A DNA stretch of 16,544 bases. Source: Syntrophomonadaceae bacterium (GTDB lineage Bacteria > Bacillota > Syntrophomonadia > Syntrophomonadales > Syntrophothermaceae). Below, piece after piece: positions 1 to 5,926 of this stretch. Location of the stretch: the NCBI GenBank assembly GCA_029907055.1, contig JARYMO010000002.1:1-16544 (forward strand), in the 5' to 3' direction. The position numbers were made by a program, and so were the translations under genes. The notes under the pieces are model-generated. The model had not been told where the DNA came from and did no database searches. It was given only the letters and a program-made list of their open reading frames with translations. The stretch's first letter is position 1. Every line of letters begins with the position of its first letter.

Positions 1-76
1 CGAGGTTGGTGATGCCCACCATGCCGGCCACGTACAGCAGTCCCTCGATGAACGGATTAATGTAGCGTACGTCCAC
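1..76 (-). CDS. cheX: CheX chemotaxis phosphatase, N-terminal fragment
   Basis: Only the first 25 codons are in the window; the gene continues beyond the left edge. It reads VDVRYINPFIEGLLYVAG at the N-terminus, a typical opening for CheX, the CheC-like family that dephosphorylates CheY-P. The GTG start (76-74) is chosen because the minus strand carries GAGGAG six bases upstream, inside the end of the preceding cheX gene. The preceding stop codon ends two bases before this start, so translation is probably coupled. It is the second CheX in a row. The catalytic ExxN motif lies outside the window, so activity cannot be judged. Confidence 0.75.
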   Translation of the reverse strand, partial: MDVRYINPFIEGLLYVAGMVGITNL

Positions 77-78
77 GG

Positions 79-558
79 TCAGCTCCTCGCCTCCTCCACT
101 GCCACGTTCAGCCGCAGGTCACCGGCGGCGGTGCTCATCACCACCGACCAGGAGCTCAGCTTGACGTTGAACATGCTGACCTCGGTGCCGGCGAAGACGC
201 TGGGCGGGGTGAGGCGGATGCCGCAGCCCGGCAGGCGGTCGTTGACCTCGGTGATGGCGTGGCCGCTGATGATGTTTCCGATCTCGGCGCAGGACAGCAG
301 CACCTCCTCCTCGGCCACCGAGTGGTACTGTTCGCCGGTGAGCAGGCCTGCCAGCTGCAATGCCGTGTCCTGGCTCATGTCCAGGAAGAACCGTCCGCTC
401 CAGCCGCCGGTGAAGCCGACGATGACCGTGAACCCGCGGGAGCGGAAGGAATCTCCTTCTGGCTGCGGCTGGCCGCCGGTGACGGCCAGGTCCAGCATGG
501 AAGGGAGGACGTCGGCGGCGGCCCGCACGAAGGGGGCGACGTAGGTGTCGGCATTCAC
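79..558 (-). CDS. cheX: CheX, CheC-like CheY-P phosphatase
   Basis: This 159-residue protein fits the CheX family, which removes phosphate from CheY-P to end the signal. The diagnostic motif is visible: residues 92-95 read E-I-G-N within CAEIGNIISG, matching the ExxN pair that positions the attacking water in CheX/CheC/FliY. A glycine-rich strand (FTGGWSGRFFLDM, about 49-61) also fits the fold. The GTG at 558 is preferred over an in-frame GTG at 567 because GAGGTGG lies six bases upstream and the N-terminus then aligns with other CheX proteins. It follows the CheY-like gene closely and is followed two bases later by another cheX. No CheC or CheD is visible in the window, so the two CheX proteins may be the operon's phosphatases, perhaps one for each CheY. 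That pairing is inference. Confidence 0.85.
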   Translation of the reverse strand: MNADTYVAPFVRAAADVLPSMLDLAVTGGQPQPEGDSFRSRGFTVIVGFTGGWSGRFFLDMSQDTALQLAGLLTGEQYHSVAEEEVLLSCAEIGNIISGHAITEVNDRLPGCGIRLTPPSVFAGTEVSMFNVKLSSWSVVMSTAAGDLRLNVAVEEARS

Positions 559-568
559 GGGCGCCACC

Positions 569-958
569 TCAGCTTCCCAGTACGGCCAGGACGTTCTCCA
601 CCATCTCCTGCGGCTTGAAGGGCTTGGTGGAGAAGTGGGTGATGCCCCGCCTGCGCGCGTCCGCTACCAGCTCAGCATCACCCATGGCGCTGAGCATGAT
701 GATGGGCTGCGCCGGGTTGGCCTGCTTGATGGCGGTGGCCGCCTCCAGCCCGTCCATGACCGGCATGGTGATATCCATGGTGATGACGTCCGGCCGCAGC
801 GCCTGGAACAGGGCCACGGCCTCCTTGCCGTTGCCGGCCTCCCCCACCACGGCGAAGCCCTCCGGCTCCAGCGCCTTCCTGATGGGCTTGCGGATGACTG
901 GCGAGTCGTCTTCCGCCATCACCCGTATGGGAGTGCCGTCAGCCTTCAGTCCCTTCAC
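569..958 (-). CDS. CheY-like single-domain response regulator
   Basis: This 129-residue receiver domain has no output domain. The acidic pocket is E16-D17-D18, the phosphoacceptor is D62 in DVITMDITMPVMDG, and the switch residues are S90 and K112 in the STKPF motif. A roughly ten-residue N-terminal tail precedes the first strand. The GTG start overlaps the TGA of cheB (GTGA) and has AGGAGG seven bases upstream, so both start and coupling are well supported. It is distinct from the CheY encoded between cheR and cheA. It could be a second CheA target, a phosphate sink, or a regulator of a non-flagellar output. Its place between cheB and two cheX genes suggests it is a substrate of CheX. The target is unknown. 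Confidence 0.9.
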   Translation of the reverse strand: MKGLKADGTPIRVMAEDDSPVIRKPIRKALEPEGFAVVGEAGNGKEAVALFQALRPDVITMDITMPVMDGLEAATAIKQANPAQPIIMLSAMGDAELVADARRRGITHFSTKPFKPQEMVENVLAVLGS

Positions 959-2040
959 TGTGCTCCACCTCCTGCCACTCGTGCCTGTGCGTTGCTGCCC
1001 ACGGCGCGGCAGATTTCCCGGGCGATGTCCCAGATGGGGACCACCAGGTCTGCCCCGCCCCGCTTGACCGTTTCCCCCGGCATCCCCCAGACAATGGCGC
1101 TCTCCTCCGACTCGGCGATAGTGAAGCCCCCGGCCCGGCGGATGGCCACCATGGCGTCGGCCCCGTCACTGCCCATGCCGGTCATCATCACTCCCACCGT
1201 ACGCTTGCCGTAGACCGCCAGCACTGACTCCATCATCACCCCCACCGAGGGGACGAAGAGGTGGTGGGGGGTGGAGGGGAGGCGGATGACCACCTTGCCG
1301 GCGGCGTTCTTGACCAGCGTCAGGTGCCTTCCCCCCCGCCCCACGTAGACGGTGCCCGGGACCACCTGCATGCCTGCCTCCGCTTCCACCACCGGCAGCT
1401 GGCAGGCCTCGGCCAGCCGCTTGACGTAGGTGGAGGTGAAGTTGGGCGGCATGTGCTGGACCAGGAAGAAGGCGGCATTGAGACCGCGGGGCAGCAGCGG
1501 CAGCACCTCGTAGATGACCTTGGGCCCCCCGGTGGAGATGCCCATCGCCACCGCTTTCATGGGGCCTCCGCTGGCCGTGCCTGCCACCGGGGCGGGGGCG
1601 GCCCGCCGGGGTGAGGCCAGGCGTTCCTTCAGCCGCGGGCGTTGGCCCAGGCGGGCGGCGGCCTTCACCTTGGCGATGAGTTCCCCGGCCACCTCGTGCA
1701 GGTTGCAGGACACGGTGCCGCCGGGCTTGGCTACGAAGTCGAAGGCCCCCAGCTCCAGTGCCTCGAAGGTGGTGGCGGCCCCCTCCTGGGTGAGGGAGGA
1801 GACCATGACCACCGGGCAGATCTTCTCGTGCACGATGTGCTGGAGCGCGGTGATGCCGTCCAGCCGCGGCATGTTGACGTCCATGGTGATGACGTCGGGG
1901 CGGAGCTCCCGCGCCTTGAGGACTGCGTCCTCGCCGTCGCGGGCCGCCCCTACCACCGTGATCTCGGGGTCGCTCGCGAATATGGCCTTGAGCGTCTTGC
2001 GCATCAGGGCCGAATCGTCGGCCACCAGTACCCTGACCAT
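955..2040 (-). CDS. cheB: CheB protein-glutamate methylesterase/deamidase
   Basis: This 361-residue protein has the standard CheB layout and would remove methyl groups from (and deamidate) receptor glutamates during adaptation. Residues 1-125 form a receiver domain with D8-D9, phosphoacceptor D54 and K105. A linker of about 35 residues rich in basic residues, Ala and Pro follows. The esterase domain (about 161-355) carries the triad S169 (GISTGG), H196 (VQHMPP) and D292 (GMGSDG). The ATG at 2040 is two bases after the TAG of the triple-CheW gene, with AGGAAG upstream. An in-frame extension to 2130 would overlap that gene and add no family sequence. Length and catalytic residues are all normal. 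Phosphorylation by the operon's CheA would activate it. Confidence 0.95.
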   Translation of the reverse strand: MVRVLVADDSALMRKTLKAIFASDPEITVVGAARDGEDAVLKARELRPDVITMDVNMPRLDGITALQHIVHEKICPVVMVSSLTQEGAATTFEALELGAFDFVAKPGGTVSCNLHEVAGELIAKVKAAARLGQRPRLKERLASPRRAAPAPVAGTASGGPMKAVAMGISTGGPKVIYEVLPLLPRGLNAAFFLVQHMPPNFTSTYVKRLAEACQLPVVEAEAGMQVVPGTVYVGRGGRHLTLVKNAAGKVVIRLPSTPHHLFVPSVGVMMESVLAVYGKRTVGVMMTGMGSDGADAMVAIRRAGGFTIAESEESAIVWGMPGETVKRGGADLVVPIWDIAREICRAVGSNAQARVAGGGAQ

Positions 2041-2042
2041 GG

Positions 2043-3584
2043 CTAGCGCTTCCTGGCCGGTTTCCTGGCCGCGGGGGCTTCGAGGGCCGGCTCTGCCGTC
2101 GCTGCTCCCATCTCCGAGAGGCGCTGCCACTCCCGCTCCACCAGCACGTTGCCCAGGTCCAGCATGCTGATCATCCGCTGCGGGAGGTTGGCGATGCCGT
2201 CCATGAAGCGCCCTGCTGCGTGGCCGTTGAGGATCTCTGGCGCCGGCTCCACCAGGTGGCTGGGGATGCGCAGTACTTCCAGCACCTCGTCGACGATGAT
2301 GCCGATCTTCTTGCTGTGGAGGTCGCTGACGATGATGCGCGTGAACTCCGTGTACTCCTTGGAGGGCATGTCGAACCGCTTGCGCAGGTCGATGACCGGG
2401 ATGACGTCCCCGCGCAAGTTGACCACCCCTTCCACGAAGCGCGGGGCCCTGGGCACCTTGGTGATCTTGGACAGGCGGTTGATCTCCTGCACCTGGGTGA
2501 TGCGGATGCCGTACTGCTCGTCTGCCAGCTTGAAGACCACCATCTGCTCCTCTTCGCCCTCCCCGCTGCGCGAGGTTTCCTCGCCGGCAGTGACCCCTGC
2601 CGACTTTTCCATTTCGCTCAGCCCGGACAACTCGTCCACCGAGACCACCTGCTGCGGGTCGATGAGCATCAGGATGCGCTTACCGCCTTCCAGGCGGGCG
2701 ATGCCTGCCAGCTGGCTGCGCCCCTCGCCCACCAGGGCCGCCGGGGGCGGGAAAATGGTGTTGCGGGCGATGCGCGTCACCTCGTAGACCCGGTCCACCA
2801 CCAGGCCCATGTAAGTGCCGTGGACATCCACCACCACCACCCGCGTGTGGTCGGTGATGTCCTGGCTGCCGGTGTTGAGCTTGATGCGCAGGTCGATGAT
2901 GGGCAGCAGCCGGTCGCGCAGGCAAATGACGCCCCGCATGTAGGGAGGCGAGTTGGGGACCTTCACTACCTCGGGGAAACGGACGATCTCGCGCACGTGG
3001 CTGATGTCGATGGCAAACTCTTCCGCGCCCAGCAGGAAGGACACCAGCTGCGCCTCGTCACCCTGGCTGTCGCGGCTGCTCTCGCGGGCCTCGGCCGGCC
3101 GGCGGACTTCGACGCCGCCCCCGCGCGCGTGCACCTCGATGTCGCATACCCGCGCCGCCTCCAGGATCATGACCAGGCGGCGGCCGTCGGCGACCTTCAC
3201 TACGCCCTTGATGGCGCCGCCATCGGCCTGCGACACCGCCTGGGTGTGCTCGATGCTGGCGGTCTCCACCCGCAGCACCTCGGACACCGCGTCCACGCTG
3301 AGCCCGACGGTGCGGCCCCCCACGTCGACCACGATGACCCGGCTGGAGGCGTCGCGTCCGGTGCGGGGCATACCGAACTTGGTGCGGGTGTCAATGACCG
3401 GCAGGATGCTGCCGCGCAGGTTGGTTACCCCTTCCACGTAGGGAGGGGCCTGGGGCACGGAGGTGATGGCCGGGGTGCGGATGATCTCCTGCACGTTCAT
3501 GATATCCAGGCCGAAGTTCTCCTGGCCCAGGGCAAAGGTCACCAGCTGCATCTCGCCGGAGGAAAAGGTACTGTCTAGACTCAC
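2043..3584 (-). CDS. Adaptor protein with three tandem CheW domains
   Basis: This 513-residue protein is built from three full CheW domains at about residues 10-150, 176-318 and 345-490, joined by polar linkers and ending in a basic tail (ARKPARKR). CheW couples receptor tips to CheA in signalling arrays. Each domain repeats the same pattern: an opening strand, a GxDI/RI-xxVQEI-type segment, a (V)P-x-(A/S)P segment, then the NLRG region and PVID/PIID. Domains 1 and 3 keep NLRG (TNLRGSILPVID; VNLRGDVIPVID). Domain 2 reads ICLRDRLLPIID, keeping the Arg but losing Asn and Gly. Usual CheW is a single domain of about 150 residues. The GTG start has GGAGG seven bases upstream. The gene lies 33 bp after the receptor gene. 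One protein could bridge three array positions; this is inference. Confidence 0.93.
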   Translation of the reverse strand: MSLDSTFSSGEMQLVTFALGQENFGLDIMNVQEIIRTPAITSVPQAPPYVEGVTNLRGSILPVIDTRTKFGMPRTGRDASSRVIVVDVGGRTVGLSVDAVSEVLRVETASIEHTQAVSQADGGAIKGVVKVADGRRLVMILEAARVCDIEVHARGGGVEVRRPAEARESSRDSQGDEAQLVSFLLGAEEFAIDISHVREIVRFPEVVKVPNSPPYMRGVICLRDRLLPIIDLRIKLNTGSQDITDHTRVVVVDVHGTYMGLVVDRVYEVTRIARNTIFPPPAALVGEGRSQLAGIARLEGGKRILMLIDPQQVVSVDELSGLSEMEKSAGVTAGEETSRSGEGEEEQMVVFKLADEQYGIRITQVQEINRLSKITKVPRAPRFVEGVVNLRGDVIPVIDLRKRFDMPSKEYTEFTRIIVSDLHSKKIGIIVDEVLEVLRIPSHLVEPAPEILNGHAAGRFMDGIANLPQRMISMLDLGNVLVEREWQRLSEMGAATAEPALEAPAARKPARKR

Positions 3585-3617
3585 GGTTCTCCCTCCTCTC
3601 CTGGATGCGCCAGTGCG

Positions 3618-5579
3618 CTAGCCCACCTGCATTTCGTCGGCGATGGAGGCGATTTCCTCGATGGAGTTGGCCAGCTCCTCGATGGCCTTGGCCTGCTCCT
3701 GGGCCACGTGCGAGGCTTCCTCGATCTGCTGCTCCACCGCGGCCACGATTTCCGCCACCCGCTGTGCTTCCTTGGCGTCCTCCTCGATGGCGGTGTGCAC
3801 CTCCTTGATTTGGGCCACCACCACCTGGCGGATGGCCAGGATTTCACCCAGCAGGTCTTCCACCGCCTGGTTCTTCTTCGATGCCAGCAGGGCGATCTCA
3901 TCGGCCTTGCGGGAGGCTGCTTCTGACTGGGCGATCTCGCCTGCCACCCGACCCATCTGGGTCTGGATGTCGCGGATGAGGTCCTTGATCTTGTCAGCGT
4001 TCTCCGCCGACTCGGCGGCCAGGTTGCGGATGTCGCCGGCCACCACCGAGAAGCCGCGGCCGTGCTCGCCGGCCGTGGCGGCCTCAACGAACCCGTTCAC
4101 CGCCAGCATGTTGGTCTGGATGGACACGTTCTCGATGGTGTCCACGATCTTTTCGATGCGGCGGATCTTGTCCTGCAGCGCTTCTACCGCCGCGTTGGTG
4201 GCGTCGTAGGACTTCACGCAGTCCTTGAGCTTGAACCACACCTGGCGTGCGCTCTCGCGCCCAGCAGCCAGGTTCTCCTTGACCTGGTTGTAGTACTCCC
4301 CGCCTGCCCCGGCGGTGGTGGCCATCTGGTCGGCGGTGGCCTTGCACTGCCCGGCGATGCTGGCTGCCTTGCCCGCCTCTTCCATGGCCAGCCTGGCGCC
4401 GCCCGCCATCTGCGCCAGGGCACTGGCAATCTCGGCCGCGGCGCTGCTCAGCTCCTCGATGTTGGCCGAGAGTTCCTCGGCGGTGGCCGCCACCTCTTCC
4501 GCCGACTTGTTGATGTTGGTGGAGGTCTTCAGTTCTTCCGCCATCTCGGTCAGTTCCTGGGTGGCCACCGTCACCTCGGCCAGGGCCTTGCTCTGCTCGC
4601 CCACCGCCTTGGCGGATTCCTGGGTGCCGCTGACCAGCTGCTCGGCGGCGGAGGCGATGGACTCGCTGGAGGCCAGGAAATCGGTGGCCTGTGCGGCGAC
4701 ATTGCCCGCCAGGCCGCTGCACTCGTCCACCACCGCGGAGTACTTGCCGAAGAGGTCGGCCATGGCCCCGAAGCACTCGTTGGACTTGCCCAGCTCGTCC
4801 TGCATCACGCTGAAGTCTTCCACCACCGCGTTGATGTCCTTGACCACCTCTTCCACGCCGCTGCGGATCTCGTCCACCACGCCGCGGATGTCGCGCGCCG
4901 AGCGCTCCGAGATTTCGGCCAGGTTGCGCACCTCGTCGGCCACCACCGCGAAGCCCCGCCCGTGCTCACCGGCGCGGGCGGCCTCGATGGCCGCGTTGAG
5001 GGCCAGCAGGTTGGTCTGGTCGGCGATCATCACCACCGCCTGCACGATGTCACCGATCTGGCGCGACTGCTTCTCCAGCTCGGCGATGCGCTTGCCCGAC
5101 TGCTGGTTCTTGGCAGAGGCTTCCTTGAGCTGTTCCATCATGGTCTCCATGGCCTGCCGGGACTCCAGTGCGGCCGCGGTGCCCCTGGTGGCAATGGCGC
5201 TCAGTTCCCGGAACTTGGTCCCCAGCTCCTCGGCCGAGCGGTTGACCTGCACGGCCGCCACCCGCATCTCTTCCGCGCTGGCGCCCACCTGTTCGCCGTT
5301 GCCGGCCAGGCGGTCCATCAGGGTGGAGAACTCCTGGGCGGCGGCGTTGGACTCCTCGATGCCGGCCAGCAGCTGCTCGGAGGCGGCGGCGATGCGCTCC
5401 GCCATGCCCTGCTGCTTGGCCATGGTGCGGGCCTTGGCCTTTTCCTGCGCCATCTTGCGGGCCATCTCACGCTTGCGGGCGGCGAGGGCGTCGCCTTCGG
5501 GCTTGGCCGCCAGGCCGATCTTGACCACCGAGGCGGTGGTGGGGTTCGCGGTCGCAGGGGTTTCCAGCTTCTTCGCCAT
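3618..5579 (-). CDS. Soluble methyl-accepting chemotaxis protein with two signalling tips
   Basis: This 653-residue protein is predicted to be cytoplasmic because no hydrophobic membrane segment is visible. The first 60 residues are rich in Lys and Ala, and the rest is long coiled coil. Two separate hairpin tips are present. Tip 1 (about 186-222) includes DQTNLLALNAAIEAARAGE followed by HGRGFAVVADEVRNLAE. Tip 2 (about 484-522) includes IQTNMLAVNGFVEAATAGE followed by HGRGFSVVAGDIRNLAA. They are about 300 residues apart, leaving arms of about 140 residues on each side of each tip. Ordinary MCPs have one tip. Candidate methylation helices containing SAEEM, SAEEL and SAEEVAATAEEL fit with CheR and CheB in the operon. 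No sensory domain (PAS, GAF, Cache) and no C-terminal CheR-tethering pentapeptide are evident. The ATG has AGGAG about ten bases upstream. Confidence 0.92.
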   Translation of the reverse strand: MAKKLETPATANPTTASVVKIGLAAKPEGDALAARKREMARKMAQEKAKARTMAKQQGMAERIAAASEQLLAGIEESNAAAQEFSTLMDRLAGNGEQVGASAEEMRVAAVQVNRSAEELGTKFRELSAIATRGTAAALESRQAMETMMEQLKEASAKNQQSGKRIAELEKQSRQIGDIVQAVVMIADQTNLLALNAAIEAARAGEHGRGFAVVADEVRNLAEISERSARDIRGVVDEIRSGVEEVVKDINAVVEDFSVMQDELGKSNECFGAMADLFGKYSAVVDECSGLAGNVAAQATDFLASSESIASAAEQLVSGTQESAKAVGEQSKALAEVTVATQELTEMAEELKTSTNINKSAEEVAATAEELSANIEELSSAAAEIASALAQMAGGARLAMEEAGKAASIAGQCKATADQMATTAGAGGEYYNQVKENLAAGRESARQVWFKLKDCVKSYDATNAAVEALQDKIRRIEKIVDTIENVSIQTNMLAVNGFVEAATAGEHGRGFSVVAGDIRNLAAESAENADKIKDLIRDIQTQMGRVAGEIAQSEAASRKADEIALLASKKNQAVEDLLGEILAIRQVVVAQIKEVHTAIEEDAKEAQRVAEIVAAVEQQIEEASHVAQEQAKAIEELANSIEEIASIADEMQVG

Positions 5580-5926
5580 TCTCTAACCACTCCTATCCTT
5601 GCCGGTAGTATTCAGCAGCGTCTTGTCCACGTGCGGCCCGGGCCCGATGAAGGCGGCCCCAGCGCTCGTGCCTGGTGTCCTCCTCGCGCGTCTGCCCGCG
5701 GTGGTGCTACCGCCGGCAGTTCATGGCACACGCGACGTCCGGGCCGGGGAGACCGGGGCTGCAGGAGTGCCCGCCCGCGCTTCCCGGACGTGGGGAAGGT
5801 CCAGTTTGCCTGTTCGAAGCCCGGCCCCGTCGTCGCGTCTGCCCATTCACCGTGTCACCTCCTTTGCCTGTTCCTCTCCGCGCGAGGCAGCGGCGGCCGC
5901 CTGCTGGGGACGGTCGCCCGTGTCTG
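5580..5926 (-). other. Gap between cheA and MCP genes with an orphan ribosome-binding site
   Basis: This 347-bp stretch has no recognisable gene. On the minus strand a perfect AAAGGAGGTGA lies at 5865-5855, with a GTG seven bases after GGAGG (5850) and an ATG at 5846. The GTG opens a 47-codon frame ending with TAG at 5709-5707. The ATG opens a 41-codon frame ending with TGA at 5723-5721. Neither peptide looks like a known protein; both are rich in Arg, Gly and Pro, as expected from GC-rich non-coding DNA. The site could serve a leader peptide, a decayed gene, or nothing. The end nearest the MCP gene is less GC-rich and supplies that gene's own ribosome-binding site. Confidence 0.5.
5735..5791. 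repeat. Inverted repeat with 9-bp perfect arms
   Basis: ACGTCCGGG at 5735-5743 is the exact reverse complement of CCCGGACGT at 5783-5791, with a 39-base GC-rich loop that itself holds short complementary blocks such as CCGG. In the mRNA this could form a stable hairpin between cheA and the receptor gene, slowing an exonuclease or lowering read-through. No U-tract follows, so it is not a classic terminator. GC-rich DNA makes such pairs by chance fairly often. Confidence 0.4.

Noticed and set aside
2369..2375. TGTCGAA inside the triple-CheW gene
   Set aside because: It is a single copy within coding sequence without phased neighbours, probably chance.
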